Of a DNA stretch of 64,000 nt, positions 55,614 to 63,698 are shown piece after piece. Position 1 is the first letter of the stretch, and the number at the start of each line of letters is the position of its first letter. The translations under genes were made by a program, and so were the position numbers. The notes under the pieces are model-generated. The model had not been told where the DNA came from, searched no databases, and worked only from the letters and a program-made list of their open reading frames with translations. The DNA is from Candidatus Palauibacter polyketidifaciens (GTDB lineage: Bacteria > Gemmatimonadota > Gemmatimonadetes > Palauibacterales > Palauibacteraceae), in NCBI RefSeq assembly GCF_947581785.1, contig NZ_CANPVO010000015.1, forward strand, positions 248,001 to 312,000, read 5' to 3'.

Positions 55614-55633
55614 GACGTTCCCGCGGGAACGTC
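55614..55633. repeat. Palindrome copy 1 (20 bp)
   Basis: A perfect 20-bp palindrome centred on CGCG, with core ACGTTCCCGCGGGAACGT, lies between two convergent genes and runs into the stop codon of the minus-strand gene. Copies 2 and 3 occur at 57193 and 58182. It could act as a two-way terminator or be a REP-like dispersed element. Confidence 0.85.
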
Positions 55634-57041
55634 AGTTGTCGCAGCGGCGTAGGTCGCGGCCGGAGCGGTCGTCGGGCTCGAGGACGAGGAGGACGCGGGC
55701 CTGCCCGGCCTCCGAGACGACGACCCGCGGCGTCGGGGACCCGAAGCCGCCGCAATCGGCCTGCACCTGGTACGCGCCGGGCGGCAGGTCCTCCATCGCG
55801 AAGCGGCCGGCAGCGTCGGTCACGACGCGGACATCGGTGCCGACCAGCATGACGGGCGCGGCCGGGAACCCCCGCCCCGTGTTCCCGTTCACGACTCGCC
55901 CGGCGACGGATCCCGGCATTGTGACGGGGACGATCAGACGCGGCGCGGCGCCGGATTCGGCGCGGAGGGTGGCGGCCTCTCCCAGGTGGGGACCGTAGGA
56001 GGGCGCGAGCGTGACGTCGGTTTCCGACGGCAGATCGCAGAGCCGGAAGCGGCCGGTCGAATCGGACCGCACTTCGATCTCACGGGGTTCGGGCGGCCCC
56101 TCCTCGCCGGCCGGCGCGAACGACGCCCGGATGCGGGCCGCCGGCAGCCGCACCTCGGTGAGCCGGTCCTCGACGGTCCCGTCCAGCGTCACTGCGCCGG
56201 CACCGCCGGCCGGCTCGCAGAGCTTCACGTCGATCTGCGGAACCTCTCCCCCCATCTGCGCCATCCAGTCGGACCACAGGATGATGACGCCGCAGAAGAT
56301 CGTGATGTCGTTGAGCGCGAAGAGCGGGATGGGAGACGACGGCAGGTACAGTTCGGCGGCGCCCAGATCCGTCACGGACAGTTCGTCCAACAGGTACGCG
56401 GCCGGCCCCACGGGGGACTGGTACGTGCCGGCCGGATTGAGCGACGCCGGCTTGCTGGTCCCCCACCCAGAAACTTCGCCGATGAACTTCCGGTCGTACC
56501 AGACCTGAACCGTGGGACACCGGGACAGGGGCGCACGCTGCTGCAGGTTTGACAGGAAGTGCGACAACCGCGTGAAGCCCGCGCTTCGGGTTCGGATCCA
56601 CTCGGGCTCGAAGTACGTGCCCCAGCCCTCCTCCAGCCGGTCGTAGAAGCCCGTCTCGACCAGGCGGAGCGGCCGGCCCTCGACATCGACCTCGAGCGGC
56701 GCCACCTGGACCGGGTCCAGCGACAGCCGCACATCGAGCGGGGCCGGCCCGTCCGGCCCCACCGCCAGCGGCACGCTGTACGCGGCGAACCCGATGCGCC
56801 GCACGCCGAGCACGTACTCGCCCGGCGCAATGCCGTCGAAGGCAAAGGCGCCGCTTGGGCCGGTGACGGTTTCCGCCACTACGACGTCCCCTCCCGCCAG
56901 TCGTACCGCGGCGCCCTCGACGGGCACGCGTGTGTCCTCGGCGCGGACCACACCCGCCACCCGGCCCGGTTCCTGGCCCGTCGCCGCCAGCGGCCATCCG
57001 ACGCTCAGCGCGAGCGCCATGAACGCCAGGCGCCGCATCAC
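55632..57041 (-). CDS. Secreted protein with carboxypeptidase-regulatory-like domains
   Basis: A signal peptide (about 1-22, ending ATGQ) precedes an Ig-like carboxypeptidase regulatory domain (VAGVVRAEDTRVPVEGAAVRLAG near 28, then GEYVLGVRRIGFAAY), a TonB-plug-like middle region (PLSRCPTVQVWYDRKF, then DLGAAELYLP) and two further regulatory-like repeats near 285 and 375. It looks like the N-terminal part of TonB-receptor-associated proteins frequent in Gemmatimonadota and Bacteroidota-like lineages, but lacks the beta-barrel. The length is 469 residues. Role unknown; a cell-surface or periplasmic location is likely. Confidence 0.75.
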   Translation of the reverse strand: MMRRLAFMALALSVGWPLAATGQEPGRVAGVVRAEDTRVPVEGAAVRLAGGDVVVAETVTGPSGAFAFDGIAPGEYVLGVRRIGFAAYSVPLAVGPDGPAPLDVRLSLDPVQVAPLEVDVEGRPLRLVETGFYDRLEEGWGTYFEPEWIRTRSAGFTRLSHFLSNLQQRAPLSRCPTVQVWYDRKFIGEVSGWGTSKPASLNPAGTYQSPVGPAAYLLDELSVTDLGAAELYLPSSPIPLFALNDITIFCGVIILWSDWMAQMGGEVPQIDVKLCEPAGGAGAVTLDGTVEDRLTEVRLPAARIRASFAPAGEEGPPEPREIEVRSDSTGRFRLCDLPSETDVTLAPSYGPHLGEAATLRAESGAAPRLIVPVTMPGSVAGRVVNGNTGRGFPAAPVMLVGTDVRVVTDAAGRFAMEDLPPGAYQVQADCGGFGSPTPRVVVSEAGQARVLLVLEPDDRSGRDLRRCDN

Positions 57042-57192
57042 AGCTCGCCCGCACGACCGCGCGCAGCCTGTCGCGGTGGCACCGATCTTCCAACCTCCCT
57101 CTCGGGTAGCCCGGAACTTCGCCTTCCTCCTCTACTCCAGATTGAGTCTGACGCCTGCGGGCGTGTGGGGCGAGTAGCACCGCCGGACCCGC

Positions 57193-57210
57193 ACGTTCCC
57201 GCGGGAACGT
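57193..57210. repeat. Palindrome copy 2 (18 bp)
   Basis: The 18-bp core ACGTTCCCGCGGGAACGT is repeated exactly in the 223-base spacer between vapC and the next minus-strand gene, 55 bases past the vapC stop. Nothing else of note is seen in that spacer. Confidence 0.85.
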
Positions 57211-57264
57211 CTCCTGGCGCCGTTCCACACCCAGCGCCTGTTCAACAAGAAGAACACCTTCACG

Positions 57265-57705
57265 CTATGCCCGATCCGATCCGAGAGGATGGCGCCACTT
57301 CAGCCCCTCGAATCGGCTGAAATCACGGTCGGTCGTCACCCACTCGCACCCGCTCTCGATCGCGATGGCCGCCAGGTATGCATCCGGGACCAGGTTTCCC
57401 CTCGCCCCGGCCTGTTGGCACAGCCGTACGAAGATGGCCCAATGACGGGTTCCGGGCATCACTTCGATGCAGTTGGGCCGCTCCCGGAGCTGCTCCGCGA
57501 ACGCCGTCGCCTTGGACAGGATACTCGGAGTCTTGAAGACCTTCGGGTGCGTGACCACGCGGATGAATCCGCTGAGAACCAGCGGGCTCAACCCGAACGC
57601 TGCATCGGAGTCCACCTCGGAAACCAGCCAGTCGAGATATCGCTGATGATCCGGAGCATCCTCGCGATGGGCATAGACGAGGATGTTGACGTCAGGAAGG
57701 ATCAA
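57265..57705 (-). CDS. vapC: VapC-type PIN-domain toxin
   Basis: This is a probable ribonuclease toxin. The PIN acidic residues are visible as Asp5 (LPDVNILVYAH), Asp108 (VPDAYLAAIA) and Asp126/Asp128 (TTDRDF). The usual Glu near position 44 reads SGF and is not obvious, as in some VapC subgroups. The 146 residues fit. The start overlaps the antitoxin stop by four bases. Confidence 0.9.
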   Translation of the reverse strand: MILPDVNILVYAHREDAPDHQRYLDWLVSEVDSDAAFGLSPLVLSGFIRVVTHPKVFKTPSILSKATAFAEQLRERPNCIEVMPGTRHWAIFVRLCQQAGARGNLVPDAYLAAIAIESGCEWVTTDRDFSRFEGLKWRHPLGSDRA

Positions 57706-57950
57706 CCGCCGCCTTCCATGAGTTCGATGAGGGCCGCGGAATCGTCGAGGTCAACACCGGGCAGCAGGCCGCCCTCCCCCGTGGTCACCAGAGCAAGCGG
57801 CGCGGGCGGGTTCGAGGTTCGGTCCCTGTACCGCTGAAGCCGTTCCCGCAGGGCCTCCGCAATGACGGCCGTCACGGTCGTCCCCGACTCGAGCGCATGA
57901 CGCTTCACCGCTCGCATGAGATCATCGTCCAACCGAACCGTAGTACGCAT
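57702..57950 (-). CDS. vapB: Ribbon-helix-helix antitoxin (VapB-type)
   Basis: The first 40 residues (MRTTVRLDDDLMRAVKRHALE) form a ribbon-helix-helix DNA-binding motif; the disordered tail (about 45-82) would wrap the toxin. It has the usual antitoxin-first order and four-base overlap with vapC. A promoter and flanking inverted repeat lie just upstream, suggesting autoregulation. Confidence 0.9.
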   Translation of the reverse strand: MRTTVRLDDDLMRAVKRHALESGTTVTAVIAEALRERLQRYRDRTSNPPAPLALVTTGEGGLLPGVDLDDSAALIELMEGGG

Positions 57951-57987
57951 GACATATACGCATATCTTGCCGGCGTCGATATGTCAA
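57951..57987 (-). promoter_or_regulatory. vapBC promoter and candidate autoregulatory operator
   Basis: On the minus strand TTGACA (57987-57982) and TATGCG (57964-57959) are 17 bases apart. Seven-base arms GACATAT (57951-57957) and ATATGTC (57979-57985) flank the spacer and -10 as an inverted repeat, a good candidate VapB-VapC binding site. The transcript would be nearly leaderless. Confidence 0.6.
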
Positions 57988-58310
57988 CGTGAAATCCGCG
58001 AGGAGGCTCACCGGCTCACCACGGCGACCCCGGACACCGCGGGTCCGCCCGCCGCCCGACCCCGCACGACCACGGTGCCAGGGCCGGTTCTTGTGTACAT
58101 GTGCCTTTGGTGGACAGGCAAACAAGCGCGGCGACCCCGCAGCGTACGTGCGCATCGCCCAATCTCTGCTCTCCTTGCCAGACGTTCCCGCAGGAACGCG
58201 CGCTACTCCGGCTCGAGGCCCAGTGCGCTCACGAAGCGTCGTCCGGTTCAGGGTCGCGGCGCCGGTGAAGAACCCGACGCGTCTCCTTTGTTTCTTTGAC
58301 TGACCTGATC
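57988..58310. other. Gene-free spacer containing palindrome copy 3
   Basis: This 323-base stretch holds no convincing gene: open frames lack ribosome sites and have unusual composition. At 58182-58199 lies a diverged third copy of the palindrome (ACGTTCCCGCAGGAACGC), two mismatches from the core. It sits about 110 bases past the stop of the beta-propeller gene. Confidence 0.7.
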
Positions 58311-59507
58311 CTATCGGATGATTCGGAGACGCACGACGTACTGGAGGTCAAGCGCATCCCGTGAGACGCCGATGACCGTCTCTTCCCCGAACACCGGCGG
58401 GGGTCTCGTGTCCAGGGGAACCGGAGATGCGATCCTGCCGATGTAGACCCCGGACTCGTCAAAGACGTCCCATTCCCGCACGGCTCCCGTTTCCGTAGCG
58501 ACCCACAGCCACCCATTCGCACCCGAGTGAATGGAGCGGAGCGAGAGCTTGTGGTCCGGCAGGTTGTCCGGCGGCACGCCGGTCGCGGCGGCGATCTGTT
58601 GCCGATCATGACCAACAAGCGGGGCCGGGGGGCGACGCAGCCGTATGGTCTTTGTGGTGTCACCCTGATACGTGACCCTGTGCAAATCGAAGATCGCCCG
58701 GTTCGCCACCCAAACGTCTCCAGCGCCGTCGACGGTGAGCGCGATTGCCGGCGAGTGAGGAACGGGCGATGTCTCCCTTAGGTTGCCGGTGGTGCGAGAA
58801 TAGGTCTCGACCGGTCGTTCCAAACGAGGCACTAGAAACGTATCGGGCGCTGCGAGCGTCGCGCCGTTGCTGTGCCGGACCAGGAACCTGGGGCGCAAGG
58901 GCGGTATCGTCCCGTCCGGCACCGCGAAGGGCACGGCCCAGCGATGGACGTGGCCATGGCTGTCGACCCAGAGCGGCCACGGGAACCGCGCGCTCATGGA
59001 GGGGCCCAGCGAAAGCGATGCCCGAACCGCACCGGTCGAGTCGAACAGGGTCAATCGGCGCGCGCGGGCATCCATGGCCCAGAGGGAGTGGCGCGATCGC
59101 ACGATACCGGCCAGCATGGCGAACTCGCCTGGGCCGCTCCCTTCGCGACCGACCGACTGAAGACACTCGCCCTGCGGTGAGAAAACGCGAATGATGTTTG
59201 CGCCCAAATCGGCCACATAGATTCGCCCAGGATCGTCAACGGTAACGGAGATCACGTCGCCGAAGGCGTCGCAGTCGCCCTCCACCGATCCGATGCGCAA
59301 CTCCTCAATCAGCGTGAAGGTGGGTGCTACGCGCGACGAAGGCGAGTCTGGACTGGAGACGACGACCCGTCCGCCACGGAGCGTATCCACCCACACTCCG
59401 TCCGCACGGGCCGGCGCCTCTTCGCAGCTCGAAAGGGAGAGGATCCCACAGACGATGGCGATCCACAAGACGAAAACGTCGAATCGCCACCGCCGCATGG
59501 GGTGCAT
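58311..59507 (-). CDS. Lipoprotein with a six-bladed beta-propeller (NHL/6-bladed type)
   Basis: A lipoprotein signal ends at LSLSSC (Cys28). The rest, about 370 residues, has repeated propeller strands such as DDPGRIYVADLGANIIRVFSPQGECLQSVGREGSGPGEF near 95, AGDVWVANRAIFDLHRVTY near 255 and NGWLWVATETGAVREWDVFDESG near 330. These match 6-bladed beta-propeller (BF3872/6-phosphogluconolactonase-like) lipoproteins common in Bacteroidota and Gemmatimonadota. Ligand unknown. The ATG at 59507 overlaps the preceding stop (TGATG). Confidence 0.8.
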   Translation of the reverse strand: MHPMRRWRFDVFVLWIAIVCGILSLSSCEEAPARADGVWVDTLRGGRVVVSSPDSPSSRVAPTFTLIEELRIGSVEGDCDAFGDVISVTVDDPGRIYVADLGANIIRVFSPQGECLQSVGREGSGPGEFAMLAGIVRSRHSLWAMDARARRLTLFDSTGAVRASLSLGPSMSARFPWPLWVDSHGHVHRWAVPFAVPDGTIPPLRPRFLVRHSNGATLAAPDTFLVPRLERPVETYSRTTGNLRETSPVPHSPAIALTVDGAGDVWVANRAIFDLHRVTYQGDTTKTIRLRRPPAPLVGHDRQQIAAATGVPPDNLPDHKLSLRSIHSGANGWLWVATETGAVREWDVFDESGVYIGRIASPVPLDTRPPPVFGEETVIGVSRDALDLQYVVRLRIIR

Positions 59508-59914
59508 CAACCCAGACTCAGTGCCGGGCAGTTCCAGTCGGCCGGGCTGCCGATCGGCGCTTCGCTCACGGGTTCCAAGACCTCCGGCGGCCGCTTTGCC
59601 AACTGTAGCCTGAGGGTCAGGACCTCCGTGCCCTGTCGTTGGACGCTGACTGTGTACCAAGTGCCCTCGGACCCCGGTGGGAATGGCGCGCCGTGGCGCG
59701 TGTCACGCCCGTTGACGCTGAGCAGTTCATCGCCCGGCTGCAGGAGTTCGATCGTCTCTGCCGGGATGGGATGGCGGCAACCGAGAATCAGGCACTCCAA
59801 GGGGCCATCGCCGTTCGTGAACTGAGCGGCATCCGTCACGATCCGTGCGGCGCTGCCGGCCGCTCGCGCGATCAGTGCCGCGTCGTTTTCCGAGCCCGCC
59901 AGAACGTTGATCAT
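59507..59914 (-). CDS. Small PDZ-like protein, possibly incomplete
   Basis: The C-terminal half (LQPGDELLSVNGRDTRHGAPF, near 65) matches the PDZ carboxylate-loop region, but a complete PDZ domain with an N-terminal GLGF-type loop is not seen. No signal peptide is present. The ATG at 59914 has AAGGA four bases upstream. It is translationally coupled to the beta-propeller lipoprotein. It may be a degraded fragment of a larger protein or a small partner. Confidence 0.5.
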   Translation of the reverse strand: MINVLAGSENDAALIARAAGSAARIVTDAAQFTNGDGPLECLILGCRHPIPAETIELLQPGDELLSVNGRDTRHGAPFPPGSEGTWYTVSVQRQGTEVLTLRLQLAKRPPEVLEPVSEAPIGSPADWNCPALSLG

Positions 59915-60068
59915 CCGATCCTTCTCCGAGCGTTTCTGATGCACCCCCCTGCTAGTAATGGTCCTCCCGAGCATCAAACTTCGCTCGGGCTCGATGGGCG
60001 TTGGGGCCGGATGGGGGCGTCGGAATCGCCGAAAACCCGCTTGGGCTGTACGGATTCGAGCGTTCGGG

Positions 60069-61274
60069 CTAGGCTCCGAACTTCGTGAGCCGATCGGCGG
60101 CAGCCGTGGCGAGGCGCATGAGGTCGCAGCCTCGGACGCGGCCGTGGGCGCCTGTGCGGCATGCGGTTTCGCCGAACGTGGTGGCGGCGTCGCTGCGGGG
60201 CGGGCCGCCGTGGAGGAGGAAGGGCACGGGGTGCCAGCTGTGGCTGCTCATGACGGAGGGGGTCGAGTGGTCTCCGGTCACGAGGACGACGTCGGGACCC
60301 GCATCGACGAGGTCGGGGACGATGGCGTCCGCTTCCTCGATGGCGGCTACCTTGCGGTCGAAGTCGCCGTCTTCTCCGGCCTTGTCGGGAGGCTTGAAGT
60401 GGAGGAAGAAGAAATCGTAGTCGGCGAACCGCGCCTTCAGGGCGTCGACGAGCGGGGGGGCGCCCGCAGGCACCGTGCACGCGTCCATGCCGACGAGGCG
60501 CGCGACGCCGCGGTACATGGGGTACGCCGCGGCGGCGGCCGCGCGCATGCCGAATACGTCGGGGAAGCGGGGCCAGTCGGGCCGGCTGGAGACGCCGCGC
60601 AGGAGCGCCATGTTCGCCTGCGGCTCGCCGGCAAGCCGCTCGGCGGCCGCTTCGAGCCACGCTGCGAGGAGGCGCGCCGTCGGTTCGGCCGCCGCGTTCC
60701 GCGCCTCGGGGGCGTGGGGCGGCCGGCCGGTCATGCCAGGGTCGGTGTCGTTCACGGCGTCGCCCGCCGGGGCGTCGGGGTGCAGGACGAGGACGAAGCG
60801 GTGCTCCTTCACGTGGCGGACGGTACAGCGGGCGCCATCGAGTTCGATGCCGTTGAGCCGGGCGGCCAGGGGGGCGGCTTCCTCGCACGGGATGCGGCCC
60901 GCGCGGCGGTCGGCCACCCGGCCCTGGGCGTCGAGGGTGCAGAAGTTGGCGCGCACGGCGATGTCGCCCGGTCCGAGCGGGAATTCGATGCCGAGGGCCT
61001 CGAGCACGCCGCGGCCGGTCTCGTACACGAGGGGATCGTAGCCGAACAGGGCCAGGTGGCCGGGGCCGCTGCCCGGGGTGATGCCCGGCGCAACGGGGTC
61101 GTGGAGGCCGCACGTCCCGGCGCGAGCGAGTTCGTCGAGGTGCGGCGTGCGGGCGGCCTCGAGTTCGGTCGGCCCCCCGGGCTCGCGCGGCAGCCCGCCC
61201 AGCCCGTCGAGCACGTAGAGCAGCACCTTGCCGCCCCCGCCTCCGGCGAGACGGGCGATCCGGTCGAGTTCCAT
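60069..61274 (-). CDS. apgM: Cofactor-independent phosphoglycerate mutase, archaeal type
   Basis: This alkaline-phosphatase-superfamily enzyme interconverts 2- and 3-phosphoglycerate. Metal-ligand motifs are VLYVLDGLGG (near 18), GSGPGHLALFGYDP with the catalytic Ser near 68 and VTGDHSTPSVMSSHSW near 325. The 401 residues match ApgM rather than the longer GpmI. It is divergent from ccmA. Confidence 0.93.
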   Translation of the reverse strand: MELDRIARLAGGGGGKVLLYVLDGLGGLPREPGGPTELEAARTPHLDELARAGTCGLHDPVAPGITPGSGPGHLALFGYDPLVYETGRGVLEALGIEFPLGPGDIAVRANFCTLDAQGRVADRRAGRIPCEEAAPLAARLNGIELDGARCTVRHVKEHRFVLVLHPDAPAGDAVNDTDPGMTGRPPHAPEARNAAAEPTARLLAAWLEAAAERLAGEPQANMALLRGVSSRPDWPRFPDVFGMRAAAAAAYPMYRGVARLVGMDACTVPAGAPPLVDALKARFADYDFFFLHFKPPDKAGEDGDFDRKVAAIEEADAIVPDLVDAGPDVVLVTGDHSTPSVMSSHSWHPVPFLLHGGPPRSDAATTFGETACRTGAHGRVRGCDLMRLATAAADRLTKFGA

Positions 61275-61381
61275 GCGGCGGAACGTATGAGCGCCCCCCG
61301 CAATCAGCCAACAGCGCGCAGGCGGGCCCGCCGCAGGCGAGCGGTGCGTGGTCCGGCGGCGCGCGGGCGGGGGGCGGGCCG

Positions 61382-62032
61382 GTGAGCCTCGCCGTCGCGG
61401 CGGAGGGCGTCACCCGGCGCTTCGGGCGCCGCTGGGCGCTGCGCGGGGTGGACTTCGCGGTGCCGCGCGGCGCGGTCGTCGCGCTGCTCGGCGCGAACGG
61501 GACGGGGAAGACGACGCTCCTCCGCCTCATCTCGACGCTGCTCAAGCCGACGGCGGGCCGGTTGGAGGTCCTGGGCTACACCCTCCCCGCGGGCGGGGAC
61601 GAGATCCGGACGGGCGCCGCGTTCATGACGGCCGGCGGGCACGCGTACGAGGAGTTGACCGGGGTCGAGAACCTGCGCTTCGCGGCCCGCATGTCCGGGA
61701 CGGCGACCACGGACGACGACCTGCGGGACGCGCTCGCCGCGGCCGATCTCGGCGGGGCGGCGGACCTCCCCGTGCGGGGCTGGTCGACCGGGATGCGCAA
61801 GCGCCTCGAGCTCGCGCGGCTCCGGCTCCGCCCGCTCGAGCTCGTGCTGCTCGACGAACCCTTCGTGAGCCTGGACGAGGACGGCGTGGGGCTCGTGCAC
61901 GAGGCGGTCCGCGGGTGGCGCGACGCCGGCGCCGCCGTGGTCATCGCCTCGCACCGGGTCGAGGACGCGACCCGGCACGCCGACGACGTCGTGCGACTGG
62001 CCGGCGGCCGCGTGGCCGATGTGACCCCGTGA
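61382..62032 (+). CDS. ccmA: CcmA, haem-export ABC transporter ATPase
   Basis: This is the ATPase of the CcmABCD complex that releases haem-loaded CcmE in cytochrome c maturation. Walker A GANGTGKT at about 37-44, the ABC signature region WSTGMRKRLELA near 137 and Walker B VLLDEPF near 158. The signature reads STGM, as in other CcmA, instead of SGGQ. GTG start; 216 residues. It overlaps ccmB by four bases. Confidence 0.92.
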   Translation: MSLAVAAEGVTRRFGRRWALRGVDFAVPRGAVVALLGANGTGKTTLLRLISTLLKPTAGRLEVLGYTLPAGGDEIRTGAAFMTAGGHAYEELTGVENLRFAARMSGTATTDDDLRDALAAADLGGAADLPVRGWSTGMRKRLELARLRLRPLELVLLDEPFVSLDEDGVGLVHEAVRGWRDAGAAVVIASHRVEDATRHADDVVRLAGGRVADVTP

Positions 62033-62709
62033 GCGAGCTCCCGCGGCGCGCCGCCGCCATCCTGTGGAAGGACATCCTCTCGGAGACCCGCACGCGGCAG
62101 GGCTTCACGGCGATGCTCTCATTCGCCGCGCTCGTCCTTTTCATGTTCAGCTTCGCCATCGGGGTGGACAACGACCTGCTCGGGCGGCTCGCCGGGGGCC
62201 TCCTCTGGGTGGCGATCATCTTCACCGGCACCCTCTCCCTCGGCCGAACCTTCCAGAACGAGGAACTCGCGGGCGGGACCCATCTGCTCCGGCTCTATCC
62301 CGGCGACGTGCGCGCGATCTACCTGGGCAAGCTCGCCGGCAACCTCGTCGTGCTCGCCGCGCTCGAGATCGTCCTCTTCCCCGCCGCCGCGATCCTGTAC
62401 CAGGTCGACTTCACCGCGCAGGCCGGCCCGCTTCTCCTCGTGGCCATCCTCGGCACCTTCGGCTTCTCCGTCATCGGGACCTTCTTCTCCGCCCTCACCG
62501 TCCACCTCCGGGCGCGCGAACTCCTCCTGCCGCTCCTCCTCTTCCCCGCCCTAGTCCCCGTCGTCCTCGGGAGCGTCGGCGCGACCGAAGCGTTCCTCGC
62601 CGGCGACCCGCTCGGACGGGCCGGCGGGTGGCTGAGGTTACTCGCGTCCTACGACGTGATACTGTTCGTCGTCTGTCTGTGGATCTTCCCCGTCGTCCTC
62701 GAGGAGTGA
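62029..62709 (+). CDS. ccmB: CcmB, haem exporter permease subunit
   Basis: The 226-residue membrane protein has six hydrophobic segments and the family pattern ILWKDILSETRTRQGFTAML near the start and GTLSLGRTFQNEEL near 60. The GTG overlaps the ccmA stop (GTGA), so the two subunits are made together. Part of the CcmABCD transporter. Confidence 0.92.
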   Translation: MSELPRRAAAILWKDILSETRTRQGFTAMLSFAALVLFMFSFAIGVDNDLLGRLAGGLLWVAIIFTGTLSLGRTFQNEELAGGTHLLRLYPGDVRAIYLGKLAGNLVVLAALEIVLFPAAAILYQVDFTAQAGPLLLVAILGTFGFSVIGTFFSALTVHLRARELLLPLLLFPALVPVVLGSVGATEAFLAGDPLGRAGGWLRLLASYDVILFVVCLWIFPVVLEE

Positions 62710-62719
62710 TGCGGGTCTC

Positions 62720-63379
62720 ATGAACAAACTGACCATGCTCGGATGGGTTGCGATCTTCCTCATCGCGGTGGGCAGCGTGCTCGGACTCGCCGTGCTGCCC
62801 GCCGATGCGCTGCAGGGCGAGGTCCAGCGCCTTCTCTACGTCCACGTGCCGGTCGCGTGGGTGATGATGCTCGCGTTCTTCGTCGTCTTCCTCATGAGCA
62901 TCCTCTATCTCGTGCAGCGCCGGCTGAAATGGGACCTCCTCGCGGTCTCCGCCGCGGAACTCGGGGTGCTCGCCGCCGTCCTCACCCTCATCCTCGGCAC
63001 GCTGTGGGGCCGGCCCACCTGGGGGATCTGGTGGGCGTGGGACCCGCGCGTCACGACGACGGCGCTTCTCGTACCCATCTACACGGGATACCTCGTCGTG
63101 CGTTCGATGACGGAGGACCCGGACCGGCGGGCGCGCTGGGCGGCCGTGATCGGTCTCATCGCCTTCGTCCAGGTCCCGATCGTGTACCTGTCGGTGTTCT
63201 GGTGGCGGAGCCTGCACCAGCCCCCGTCGTCTCCGCAGTCCATGTGGAGCGCGTACGGACTCGTGATGCTGCTCGGATTCGTCGCCTACACCCTAGCGTT
63301 CGCCTACCTGTGGCTGCGACGATACCGGCTGGCTGCAACGGAACTCGAACTCGAACTGTCGGGACCGGAGGAAGGGTGA
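62720..63379 (+). CDS. ccmC: CcmC, haem delivery protein for cytochrome c maturation
   Basis: This membrane protein has six transmembrane segments and the conserved tryptophan-rich periplasmic motif WGRPTWGIWWAWDPR (about 97-111), the haem/CcmE contact site. His in YVHVPVAWVMM near 41 and the second conserved His near 170 (RSLHQPPS) are the expected axial ligands. The 219 residues are normal. Confidence 0.95.
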   Translation: MNKLTMLGWVAIFLIAVGSVLGLAVLPADALQGEVQRLLYVHVPVAWVMMLAFFVVFLMSILYLVQRRLKWDLLAVSAAELGVLAAVLTLILGTLWGRPTWGIWWAWDPRVTTTALLVPIYTGYLVVRSMTEDPDRRARWAAVIGLIAFVQVPIVYLSVFWWRSLHQPPSSPQSMWSAYGLVMLLGFVAYTLAFAYLWLRRYRLAATELELELSGPEEG

Positions 63380-63386
63380 ACCGGGT

Positions 63387-63539
63387 ATGAACGATCACTG
63401 GCTCTTCATCGGCGCCGGATACGGCATCACCTGGGCCGCCCTCTGCTGGTATCTCCTCCGCCTGCGGCGCCGTGAACGCATGGCGGCCGCTGCTTCGGAC
63501 CGCGGCGGCGAGGGAGCCCGAGCGGGGGGTCCGGGGTAA
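63387..63539 (+). CDS. ccmD: CcmD, small haem exporter subunit
   Basis: A 50-residue protein with one N-terminal membrane helix (WLFIGAGYGITWAALCWYLL) followed by basic residues LRLRRRER, the CcmD pattern. It lies seven bases after ccmC. CcmD is needed for release of holo-CcmE from CcmABC. It is easily overlooked because of its size. Confidence 0.8.
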   Translation: MNDHWLFIGAGYGITWAALCWYLLRLRRRERMAAAASDRGGEGARAGGPG

Positions 63540-63578
63540 CAGCCGTCGGGAAAAGGTGCGGTTCGCTCCGATTTTCTC

Positions 63579-63584
63579 TATTAT
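63579..63584 (+). promoter_or_regulatory. Candidate -10 before the sigma-factor gene
   Basis: TATTAT lies in the most AT-rich patch of the 159-base spacer (63571-63600). No good -35 is visible at the right distance, so this is tentative. Confidence 0.3.
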
Positions 63585-63698
63585 TTCAAGTTTGTATCAA
63601 GAGCGATCGGATCGAACCGTGGCGGGGCGGAGTTCCGGTTGGCCCACCCCGCGGCGATGGTTTTCGACAACCGACCCGGATCAGGATTCGGATTTCAT

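Noticed and set aside
57989-58303. Short plus-strand open frames upstream of the beta-propeller gene
   Set aside because: No ribosome sites, no domain, Pro/Arg-rich composition typical of random GC-rich sequence.
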